From positions 110,549,684-110,613,683 of the forward strand of contig CM070546.1 of NCBI GenBank assembly GCA_036346405.1: a stretch of DNA of 64,000 bases, in the 5' to 3' direction. Origin of the DNA: Phyllostachys edulis (lineage: Eukaryota; Streptophyta; Magnoliopsida; Poales; Poaceae). The position numbers and the translations under genes are program-made. The notes beneath the pieces were generated by a model. The model ran no database searches and had not been told where the DNA came from. It worked only from the letters and a program-made list of their open reading frames with translations. Below are positions 1-9,532 of the stretch, piece by piece; the stretch's first letter is position 1, and each line of letters starts with the position of its first letter.

Positions 1-2294
1 CCCATATATTTTTTAAAAATATCTGATATATTATAGGTATATTAGATGCATATATTATTAATTAGGTAAAAACTATATATTTGTGTCCGCAAATGAATTT
101 AGCTCGTACTCTCTATGTAACACATTAGACTCATTTTCCTTTCTACTTTAGCCCACCAAATCCTAACCTCTATTCTCTCCGGCCTCCAAGTGGCGAACGA
201 GCGGAGGCAAGGACTCTGAATATGCGCGCGATCGGTGGACACGGCCTTCTGACGCGACGGCAAGCAAAGCGTGGCGGCATAGAGGCGGCGTCTTGGTGGC
301 AAGACTTGTGGCGAATAGAGATGTGACGCGAGCAAGTGGGTGGTAGCGTGACAAACAGGGAGGAAGGGAGCGAACGGCACCAAAGGAGCAACGCGGTGGC
401 CAGGAGGGAGCGTGGCGGCGGGAAGGGAGCAGTATATCCAGCTCACCGTCATCGTCCTCTCTCCAGATCTAGGTATGTTCTGCGCACTCCAATTCTTCTC
501 CCTGGCTCTACTCCGCTCTTGGTTCTTTCCAATGGATGTTGTACAAAAATACAATCTTTGCCTTGGGCAATGAACAAATAGTTGGACTCTTATTACATAC
601 GTTTACATGCTAATTTTTGCTCTATGAAAGGAATATTCTTAAATGGGGTTCTTGCTGATAGAAAAAAAAAAGCAAAAAAGAGCAGGATCAGTAAGGTATG
701 CATCTGTCAAAAAATTTTGAAAAAGAAGACAGGAGCTCTACCGATCACTATTAGAGGAAGAAAATAAGTTTTAGCAGTCTAGCTGCTATAACCTGGAATA
801 GAAAAAAAGTAAGAAAACAACAACGACCAAAACCAAGCACAAGCTCTTTTTTTTAAAAAAAGAAAAAGAAAACATGACATCTACCGATCACTATTAGAGG
901 AAGAAAATAAGATTTAGCGGTATAACTGGTACAACCCAGAACATAAAAATAGAGAAAACAACAACGGTCAAGCACCAAGCACAAGTCTTAGCCGCACGCT
1001 GCAACAACATCACAACTTAGCAAAATTAGAAGTCTGGAGCAAAAATAGCTCTATTCCTAGTTTTCACCTCCTCAACTGTCATTGATATCTATAATTTGCT
1101 GTTTAATTCATGCCATTATGCTTGTCTTATTTCGTCCAATTCCTCATATGAAATCATTAATTTCTATATTTTCTGTATTTTGTTATATATATACATGTAT
1201 CGTCGTATCAGTGTTTTTAGAGAAATAACATCTCACGGTATCGGCGTATTGGTATTGGCATATCTAGACAAGCTAGCTCTGAAATCCGAACACTCATTCT
1301 AAAAATCCTGGATCCGCCACTGGTTGCAGCATAATGATAGTTTCGGCACTAAAGTTACATGTCTATGAAATTTACTCTTTTATTTAAGTTTGGACGTGGA
1401 GTGTGTGGGCTTTAGGGTTAACAGAGGGTTGAAGAAGTTATATATATGAAATTGTTCGTAGGTGATGTGGAGTGGCACCAGTGACAAGTACTTTGGAGAT
1501 GTCCCGAGGAAAACAAAATACGGTACTACCATCTAATCACACCCATACCAAACATCGACACGTATACCATACCCTGAATTAGCACCGATCTCAAAGACAT
1601 CTATCCCCGCCCTACCTCTCCTGCATGCGTGCAACCGACCAGGTCTCCGCCCGTTTCTGTCACAGGCTCACGGCTGCGGGCTGCCCCGTGCCCTCCACAG
1701 GTATGTGCCGCCTCACCGCATTTCCGCTGGCCGTCGCAGACGTTGGCGGCCTCATCTAGCTACACCATGAACGTTAATTGCTTGTCAAATTTCTGGGTGA
1801 AACCGTGCGTTCCACATCCAAAACCACGATCAACGATCCGCAAATACATCTGAGAGTGTAAACAACTAAACATGTCCCGCCAAGACGCAAGGATCACCAT
1901 CCAGCCTATCGACGCCTACCTAACACATTCAGATGCATAAGAATTACAGGGCACTGACGAGAAGGTTGCTACAAGATTGCGTTTTTCACCAGCTTCTTCT
2001 TCTTCTCTTTTTCAGAAAAAAAAACGACTTTTCGTCCTAAGAAAATATTGACCGGCGACTTTTAATTTGTATCGGTTTAAAAGAGAAAAAGAAATGACGG
2101 GAAGGAAATGCACAGCCATACATACAAGACCGGACCGGTTGCAGTTACAGCTTACAGGATCGCTGAATTTAGTATACCAGGACTAGAAAAAAAAGACATT
2201 GCAAGTCCAACACAGAGATGATACATCTTCTGGTACGGCCGCCGCACGGGTGCTAATGCGCTAGTGCCGCTCCTGAGACGTGCTGTAACCGCTT
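1..2294. other. Intergenic region without a supported gene
   Basis: I see no convincing gene here. Bases 1-150 are AT-rich. Bases about 160-470 form a GC-rich block that is open in several frames on both strands, with no recognisable protein. The remainder is AT-rich with homopurine runs and one direct repeat, listed separately. The stretch near 1300-1325 resembles generic grass transposon edge sequence, but I could not define ends. The 3' end of the CTP synthase pseudogene begins at its right edge. Confidence 0.6.
737..988. repeat. Two-copy direct repeat, about 109 bp each
   Basis: Bases 737-845 and 880-988 are diverged copies of one sequence. Both begin TCTACCGATCACTATTAGAG and end near CCAAGCACAAG, with an A-rich spacer and a period of about 143 bp. 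No coding capacity is seen. Confidence 0.7.
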
Positions 2295-3424
2295 CTACTT
2301 TGATCCGGACATTACCTTCATGGGGATAGGCCGGCCGTTCTGAAGGCCAAGGCTCTGCGACAAGGCGTCGAGTTGCCCCGACGACGCAGCGATGAACCCT
2401 GAAATTAAGTAATAGAAGAAACTCAGAAATGGAGCAGTCATGCACATTGCGATTAATTCTTGGATTGGTTTGCTTGTGTTTGCGAATTGGTTTGTTGGTT
2501 TGGGCTTCATTTACCCATGAATGGTGGAGAGGGTTTGCCTGGCCTGGACTTGAACTCCGGACGGAACTGAACTCCCACGAAATATGAGTGCGACGGCAGC
2601 TCCAGAATCTGCAGAATTCAGCACAAGCGCATGTATAAATATTCCAATGAGAGTTCTTGGCTGGCCGATATCTGAACAATCGTCATAAACTGTGACTACA
2701 TAGAGCTGCTGAGCAATACCTCCATTCTGTCTCCGGTTTCATCCGTACCAACAAATTTAGCACCGGCATTCTCAAGTTCCTCAGCCATGTCAGGATTAAC
2801 CTAGAATTTGGCAGGTTTCAGATCTGGAACAAGAGCAGGATACCTCTGAATTCTGAAGTGATTGCCATGCATCATGTCATATATTGGGATAAGATATTGA
2901 TCTCACCTCGTACCGATGTCGATGGCGTTCGTCCACGTACTTTGCATTGCCATATCTGTTGAGAGAACGCAAAAAGTACCGCGTGACTTCTTGTTACCAA
3001 ATACTAACCATGTAGAGAAACCTTTGCAGAAAGCATGTGCCTGAGCTTACAGTTTAGCAGATTTACAGTCCATGGTTCTGAAGAACGTCCTCCTCGACCC
3101 GGGCCTCAGTGCTCTGCCCATCTGCAATTTTGAGCCCTCCAGTGTTCATTCAGATTACTACATAAGAAGGTAACAATGCAACCACCGCAAATCCACAGCC
3201 ACACTTCTGTGGCTACTCTTACTTCGGGCATGAAAATTACACACGGGTGTGCCGTGCTAATGCCAAATTCCACGCTGTCGGCGTCTTTCAGGCCAAGAAC
3301 CGATCTGGCAAACTCTATGACAGCAACCTGCATCCCCAGGCATATGCCTAGGTATGGAACATTGTTTTCTCTGGCATATTTGGCCGCATGAATTTTGCCT
3401 TGGCTTCCTCTATGCCCAAATCCT

Positions 3425-3432
3425 CCAGGAAC
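3425..3432. repeat. Target site duplication of hAT-like element (left)
   Basis: CCAGGAAC here is repeated perfectly at 4253-4260, directly after the element. Removing the element and one copy restores a CTP synthase exon reading through the VPGGFG motif. Confidence 0.9.
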
Positions 3433-4252
3433 CAGGGTTTTTTTTTTCGGCCGATTTTCGGCCGAAAATCGGAAATATCATTTTTGCCGGCACCCCCCGG
3501 TACAATTACAAACCGGGCCCGAAATTCTCAGCCCAATTTGAACAAAGCCCACCCCGCACCATTCAGTGGCAGTCGGCCTCACTCATCTCGCAGGTCGCAG
3601 CCCATTCGGCCTCTCTCGTCTCGCCTCACCTCGCCCTTCTCATTTCTCACGGCCGGGAAAGAACTCGATCCCCAATTCCCCACCACCCCGTCCTCCTCCC
3701 ACCTCCACCACCTCCCCCTCCCCGACCCCGCCTCCCTCCCGCTCCCCTCCTGCGCCACCGCCCTCCGCTGCTCCCCCTCTATCCTCGCCGCGGCCACCTC
3801 TTCTGGTTCCACCAGCACCTAGCCTCCCAGGGCCTCCACGGTGTCGCGAACAGCATCGCAGCGACCATCATCAGCAAGGGGCACCAGATGCTCCGATCGC
3901 AGTACCGCGCCGGCCTGTTCAGCGTCGAGGTGCCGCTAGACCTATGCCGCTCCGTCGTGAACGTCGTGGCGGAGCTGGCCGACTGCTACTCCGTCTTCTT
4001 CATCTTTTCCCAAGGCTCTTGGGTAATGAGACAAGAAATCTACGACTACTTCACTAGGTATGTCGGCCATTTTATTCATAGCATATATATCCCCAAGCTC
4101 ATACTATCATCGATTTTCAGTAGAAATTTGTTTGAATTTTAAATTTTGGTTTGAAATTTTCGGCCGAAATCTGCCGAAATTTTCCGAAAATCGGTTCTAT
4201 CGGCTCTATCGGTGACCCCTGGTAAAATTCAAAACTGATTTTCAAAACCCTG
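3433..4252. mobile_element. Non-autonomous hAT-type transposon inside a CTP synthase exon
   Basis: The element is 820 bp. It begins CAGGGTTTT and ends AAAACCCTG, giving a 9-bp perfect terminal inverted repeat, and is bounded by a perfect 8-bp target duplication (CCAGGAAC). Both features are typical of the hAT superfamily. Both ends also carry subterminal GGCCGA/TCGGCC-type repeats. No transposase is encoded. The interior is GC-rich and holds an exon-like host fragment. It lies exactly between the codons of the glutaminase-domain motif VPG-GFG, so it destroys that exon of the host gene. Confidence 0.9.
3559..4057 (+). pseudogene. Exon-like host fragment captured in the hAT element
   Basis: A long open stretch with GC-rich 5'-UTR-like and proline-rich sequence leads into a less repetitive segment from about 3840. 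That segment contains GVANSIAATI and, further on, SVVNVVAELADCY. A plausible splice donor (GTATGTCGG) follows near 4057. I do not recognise the parent protein. The composition, strong GC bias and donor suggest a piece of a host gene's first exon picked up by the transposon. It has no complete gene structure, and I infer no function. Confidence 0.4.
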
Positions 4253-4796
4253 CCAGGAACTAGGACACCATCTGCACCCTGAGAAAATCGGTGTGACTCA
4301 GATACTAAACATAAACACAGACATCATACTTAATGAACAATGCTCTATACTTCTATACTATTTAGTTTGTGATATTGTATCACCTTCAGTAGTCTCCATG
4401 CCTTCTCAAGTTCTCATGGAGGTCAGGTGACTGTCAACAGCATAATAGGGTAATAGCAGAACATTCAGATAAGCAAAAGGATTAGACCAAGACAACTACT
4501 CTTCAGTGATGGTGAAAGCAAGAATATGACAACTTGTGAAACCTCATTTGCAGTCTGTTCTTCTAGGTCAGAAGCAGGGACCCAATCGACTACAAGCCTT
4601 CTCTGGCACGCAATCGACGCATGAAGGAGCGCTTGAAAGAATAAATATATTGATGAATGCAAAATTATTATTTGTGGAGACAGGAGACTGAAGAGTGGTA
4701 CATCATTACTAGAATCAGTCAACGTCAGGTATCATATCCAAATGCCTCAAGAACATTGAAGAAAATCTGAAGCATGCTCTGAGGTGAAAGAGACAA

Positions 4797-4876
4797 TGCT
4801 GCTGAATAGTTGCCAAGATCATCATTCACCTGGAGAACGGAGAGGTATGCATTGGAAAGACAGTGTAGTTTGCAAC
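4797..4876. repeat. Left copy of an 81-bp direct repeat flanking the galactinol synthase insert
   Basis: This matches 6020-6100 with one substitution and one 1-bp indel. The unit holds part of a CTP synthase exon, its GT donor and some intron. The right copy keeps the intact exon with an acceptor at 6116-6117; this left copy keeps only the 3' part of the exon. It ends GCAAC immediately before the LTR-like sequence at 4877. Confidence 0.92.
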
Positions 4877-4984
4877 TGTTACGAATATTGTGCATGTATT
4901 CATGAGGGTCCAATGGACAATATATAGAGAGAGTACAAGAGGTATATAGATAAGGAAATACAAAAGAGGGGTCATATTCTAACA
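4877..4984 (-). repeat. Short LTR-like terminal sequence (copia/TRIM type) with adjacent polypurine tract
   Basis: On the minus strand the 108 bp run from TGTTAGAATATG to ATATTCGTAACA, so they have TG...CA ends with TGTTA/TAACA inverted tips. Immediately upstream on that strand is a purine-rich tract (AGTTTGAGAGAGG, plus positions 4985-4999), as expected for a 3' LTR. Further upstream the minus strand reads DDFFTKP then stop, loosely like the end of a copia RNase H. The partner LTR is not found on the other side of the galactinol synthase insert. Confidence 0.6.
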
Positions 4985-5132
4985 ACCTCTCTCAAACTTA
5001 CACTGAGTTTGAAGAGAAAATATAAATATTGTACCCTAATCTATGGCTTCGTGAAGAAGTCATCAATATGTAAACAACAACTCACAAGATTTCCTTACTA
5101 CTCAAAAGCTCACCGTTGCAACAAAGAGTAGT

Positions 5133-6032
5133 ATGGGGCCGAACGTGGCGACGAACAAGGGCGCGGCGGCTACTGGAAGGGCGTACGTGACGTTCCTGGC
5201 CGGCGACGGTGACTACTGGAAGGGCGTGGTGGGGCTGGCCAAGGGGCTGCGCCGCGTGCGCTCGGCCTACCCGTTGGTGGTGGCCGTGCTCTCCGACGTT
5301 CCCGGGGAGCACCGCCGCATGCTTCTCGACCAGGGCTGCGTCGTCCGCGAGATCCATCCCGTGTACCCGCCCGACAGCCAGACCCAGTTCGCCATGGCCT
5401 ACTACGTCATCAACTACTCCAAGCTCCGCATCTGGGAGTTTGTCGAGTACGAGAGGATGGTGTACCTGGACGCTGACATCCAGGTGTACGAGAACATCGA
5501 CCATCTGTTCGAGCTGGAAAAGGGCCACTTCTACGCCGTCAAGGACTGCTTCTGCGAGAAGACGTGGAGCCACACGCCGCAGTACAAGATCGGCTACTGC
5601 CAGCAGTGCCCAGACAAGGTGGCCTGGCCGGAGCACGAGCTTGGCCCGCCGCCGCCGCTCTACTTCAACGCCGGCATGTTCGTGCACGAGCCCAGCCTCG
5701 CTACCGCCAAGGACCTCCTCGACGCGCTCGTCGTCACGCCTCCCACCCCGTTCGCCGAACAGGACTTTCTGAACATGTTCTTCCTGGACAAGTACAAGGC
5801 GATCCCGCCGGTGTACAACCTGGTGCTGGCCATGCTCTGGAGGCACCCTGAAAACATCGAGCTCGATGAGGTCAAGGTCGTGCACTACTGCGCAGCGGGG
5901 TCGAAGCCGTGGAAGTACACTGGGAAGGAGGCGAACATGGACAGGGACGACATCAAGATGCTGGTGAAGAAGTGGCGGGATATCTTCAACGACGAGAGCC
6001 TGGACTACAAGATCATCACTGCTGCTGAATAG
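5133..6032 (+). CDS. GolS: Galactinol synthase-like protein, intronless and truncated at the C-terminus
   Basis: Galactinol synthase (glycosyltransferase family 8) joins UDP-galactose and myo-inositol to make galactinol, the first committed step of raffinose-family oligosaccharides, in the cytosol. The 299-residue frame starts at ATG 5133 (MGPNV, the usual family start). It contains AYVTFLAGDGDYWKGVVGLA, the DxD metal site in YLDADIQV, FYAVKDCFCEKTWSHTPQY, LYFNAGMFVHEP, FAEQDFLNMFF and HYCAAGSKPW. The frame is open throughout. Plant galactinol synthases are usually about 320-340 residues and end in a hydrophobic APSAA pentapeptide. Here homology stops after NDESLDYK, and the last codons with the stop come from duplicated CTP synthase sequence, so roughly 30-40 residues are missing. 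Family genes generally have introns; this copy has none, suggesting passage through RNA. It sits in a CTP synthase intron beside an LTR-like sequence. Transcription and activity are uncertain. Confidence 0.9.
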   Translation: MGPNVATNKGAAATGRAYVTFLAGDGDYWKGVVGLAKGLRRVRSAYPLVVAVLSDVPGEHRRMLLDQGCVVREIHPVYPPDSQTQFAMAYYVINYSKLRIWEFVEYERMVYLDADIQVYENIDHLFELEKGHFYAVKDCFCEKTWSHTPQYKIGYCQQCPDKVAWPEHELGPPPPLYFNAGMFVHEPSLATAKDLLDALVVTPPTPFAEQDFLNMFFLDKYKAIPPVYNLVLAMLWRHPENIELDEVKVVHYCAAGSKPWKYTGKEANMDRDDIKMLVKKWRDIFNDESLDYKIITAAE

Positions 6033-6100
6033 TTGCCAAGATCATCATTCACCTGGAGAACGGAGAGGTATGCATCGGAAAGACAGGTGTAGTTTGCAAC
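6020..6100. repeat. Right copy of the 81-bp repeat; contains the intact CTP synthase exon edge
   Basis: This is the partner of 4797-4876. Together with the bases up to 6115 it holds the complete 63-nt minus-strand exon VRIAVVANYTCLSDAYLSVLQ, with AG acceptor and GT donor, so this side is probably the ancestral copy. The galactinol synthase stop codon (6030-6032) lies inside it. Confidence 0.9.
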
Positions 6101-6167
6101 CACCGCTATTCTCACCTGCATATGCACGTGCTCCAATTAAATGGGAAATAAAGGGATAAACGCGCGC

Positions 6168-6181
6168 GAGAGGGTGTGATA
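6168..6181. repeat. Target site duplication of the LINE (left)
   Basis: GAGAGGGTGTGATA is found again, perfectly, at 13408-13421 right after the A-rich tail of the LINE. The 14-bp length is normal for target-primed reverse transcription. Confidence 0.93.
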
Positions 6182-6752
6182 GGGGCCTGTGTTCAGAGCA
6201 GGCGCGGCTTCCCTCCGCCCCAATTCCAGGAAGGGGGACTGAAAAGTTGGATGGCATGACTTTTCCACGGGAGGACGAAAGGTCGAGGCTGCCCCCGACG
6301 TCGGTGGGGGAATCTTCTCGAGTCTGATCGCCGTCTCGGGAGGGTGAAAGGTCGGGGTTGCCCCCGGCGTCGACGGAGGAAGTTTCTTGAGACCGATCGC
6401 CTAGACGCTCCATCCGCCGTCCGCTAGATAGGGATGGGGGCGTGTCGAGAGCGGGCAAGTCGCGCGTGGGAGATTGCCAGGGGCAAGGGAATCAAGCAGA
6501 GACCCATGGTGCCACAGCGATGGGCCGACCCATCGTTTTGGTACGACATTATCCGACCTCTATGCGCATTCCTAGCGAAGCATCCCAAGCTCTTCGTGGC
6601 TTTGGATACCCAAGCGAGCGTGCATCGGGGAGTTAGGGTTTCCAGCTAGTATTCGTGAGATTCATCGTTTGGGGTGGAGCACGCAGGTGGTCCAACAGAT
6701 CCGAGATCCGCCGCCACTAAAGCGATCCTTTGCTGAAGCGGTGTGGGGTGAG

Positions 6753-9532
6753 AAGATGGATAGGGGAAGAGGCGCTATCCGCATCGATTTGGGGGAGGTG
6801 GTCGAAGTATTGGGGAGAAAAGGTCTGCTCCTGGGGAGTGGATGAATGACGATGACCTGTTGGTGGAAGATGATTTGAGAGCGAAGCTTCGTCGAGATCA
6901 AGAACAAAAGTGAGAGAAATCAGGAGACTCAACATGGGGGATTCCCAAAAACAGGTACACAATTTGGTTCGCATGAAGGGAATAGGGATAGATTCAAGTC
7001 TCGTTTTGGGGGAACTAGTAGAGGCAATGCTAATCAAGGGAAAAGTTAGCAATATGATTCTCGAAGGGAGTTCTCGGACAGAGTGGGGGGTGTTCATCGG
7101 GAAGATAATATGAGAGGGGATATCCGGGGGGGTGGTTTCGAAGGTAGAGGTGGAAACCTCAGGGAAGATAACACTAAAACTGTGGCCCCTCGGGATTCTT
7201 CTGCTAATTTTGGTAAAGGGGAAAATCTCAAAAGAGCTTGGGGTGAGATTGGTCCAAACACAGGGGTGCTTAGATCTGAAGATCGTGGTACACGTTTTCG
7301 TTGTTTGCAATCTGGCCATCACCAAGCTAGATGTACTAATTTGCCAGTTTGTTATAAATGTAAGAAATTTGGACACATGACTTCTGGATGTCATGAGGAT
7401 AAGGAAAATCTAGGGTTGAAGTTGTGCGGTTTTGGGATACCAGGATAAGGTTTTTATAGCCTACAAGTTCCGGGTTTGAAACTATCAGAGTTGCAAGAAG
7501 CTTCAGGAGTTTTGAGCATTAAAGAAGGTGTGGCTTCAGTTACTAAAATTGAAGCTGAATTGAAGCACTTAATTCAAGCAGACTGGGACTGGAAGGTCAG
7601 AAAACTTTTAGAGTCAGAATTTGGGGTGGTTTTTCCCTCTAAATCTTGAATACTTGGACGAAGGCCAGAAGTGTGGAATTGGCTCTACATTCCATCAAGG
7701 CAAAGATAAAGAAATCAAATTTAGATCCTGAGGCATCGTCTGTTCTTACGGCAGGATGGATTAAGGTTTTAGGTATTCCTATTCCTGCTAAGACAGCTGC
7801 AATTGTTAAGGAAATTTCTAGTACTATGGGGGAGCCAATAGAAGTGGACGAGATAAGTTTGATGAGGGCTGATCCCGTGAGAGTGAAAGTTCTCAGTAGG
7901 GATCCGACAAACATAAATTGCTTTATGTAGAGATCTTCATCAATTCTATGGGTTATGAAATTAAATTTGAAGCTGAAGGGGGTTGTAATCAGGAAGAAAG
8001 GGGGACCTGTATATGATCACTTCCATAAAATCAATACCCATAAGAAGGATGATGGTGATGAGGAGGAGGAAGAAGAGTCTCATAGTAGCAATCATAAAAC
8101 TGAGTGAGAAAAAAATGGCTGAGAAGTATTTGGGGGGGGGGGATACCAACCAGTCTTTTGAACAACATGGTGAAAGGGGATCTGTCAAAAGCAAAGGTAA
8201 ACAACATAAAGGGGTGGAGGAAAAACAAGAAAAAGAGGGATCTGACATAGTGCTAGAAAAGCCTGATGATCTTAGCCCCCATGGAGTTATGCCTACAGGC
8301 TACAACAGATGATAATTTTCAGGAGGGATCAGAGGGAGCTGAGAACAGGTTGGGTAGTGGGTTGGACTATCTTGATCATGAAAATGAGATAGTGCCAGCT
8401 TATGCCCTGCAGCTGGATCTTACTTCTACAGACAATATACAATCTACTAATGGGGATCACAAGACTGAGTTTCAAGTAATCAATGATCGAGAGGTTTTAT
8501 TTGATTCTGAAATCTCAGGCAAGGGTAAAGAGATAGTTTTAAATGCTGTTGAGAATAATGCTCTAGAAATTGTGCCTCTGGCTTACATTTTTCCTCCTGA
8601 AGATGAAGGATTGTAGAAGTTTGAAGATGAGAAGATTTCTTTTGAAGGGGATGGGGTGATGTATTTACAAGGGAATGAATCAGAAGTTAATGAGGGAGAT
8701 GTTAACATGGATCAACAGACGATTGTGGTTCACACTGAGAGAGGACCTACTTTGTTACCTGCTAAATGTTGGCCATGTTTGATAACTCCTTTGAAAGATT
8801 AAAAAGTCGTAACGGAGAAGAAGGATGTGGATAAGGAGGATTCCTACTCTTAGGTCAGAGGTACAGAGCTTCGTTTAAAGAAGGGTGGTATGAGTTGTGT
8901 TATATCAGAAGAGATGGTAGATGTTGATAGTGGAAGAGAGTACTGCGTGGGGGTGAAAGCAAAAAAACTCAAACAATGAAAGCAAATTAAAGGTTTGTGG
9001 GGGGCTTGAAACTGATGAGGAGAAAGAATGATGGATGTCTACTAAAAAGAAAGGGAAGAAAAATAGAGTCATTGAACCTCAATTGGCAACTAGGAAAAGC
9101 TCCAGGATCCAGAACCAAGGGATACCTATGGAGCAGAAGGCATCCAAGCTTAAATCCATTCAAAATTTGGGGACTCAAGGTAAACCTAGAAATCTCTTCT
9201 ATGTTCTTAATAATGTTTCTATTAATTATTTAGAACAAGTTGCTACTTCTTGTTATATTACTTTGGGAAACCAGTCTAAAAATTCTCAAGAAATCATTTC
9301 AGCCATGCAAGCTCAAGAGCTTCTAAGAGCTGCATTGGCTAAAGCTGAACAAGAAAAACATGAAGTTAAGGGTGATGACCTTGTGGGTGATAGAGAAAGC
9401 AGTGATATTGGGAGAGGTTTTAAAGTTACAGAGGTTATTGAAAAGAGGGGTGTTACAGGTTTCAAGATGAGCAAGAGAGTGGGTAGTAAGCTCAAAAGAG
9501 GGGGTGCAGATGATAATATATCTAAAACATGA
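6753..9532 (+). pseudogene. LINE ORF1 (zinc-knuckle, gag-like), broken
   Basis: ORF1 proteins of plant L1 elements bind the element RNA. Here the frame is in pieces. Around 7300-7440 there are two CCHC-type knuckles (CLQSGHHQARC and CYKCKKFGHMTSGC), followed by KLCGFGIPG. Around 7646-7930 comes a DUF4283-like segment (ASSVLTAGWIKVLGIPIP). Less conserved acidic and basic stretches lie at 8013-8616 and 9035-9532. This order, knuckles first, is one I associate with grass LINEs. Start and early reading frame are uncertain. The frame ends at TGA 9530-9532, overlapping the ORF2 start. Confidence 0.8.

Noticed and set aside
2152..2679. A single 175-residue minus-strand protein at the left end
   Set aside because: It is a frame running across two CTP synthase exons and the introns between them; exon-by-exon reading explains the region better.
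5082..5885. Long open frame on the minus strand over the galactinol synthase
   Set aside because: It is the GC-biased shadow of a well-recognised plus-strand protein; the translation has no known features.
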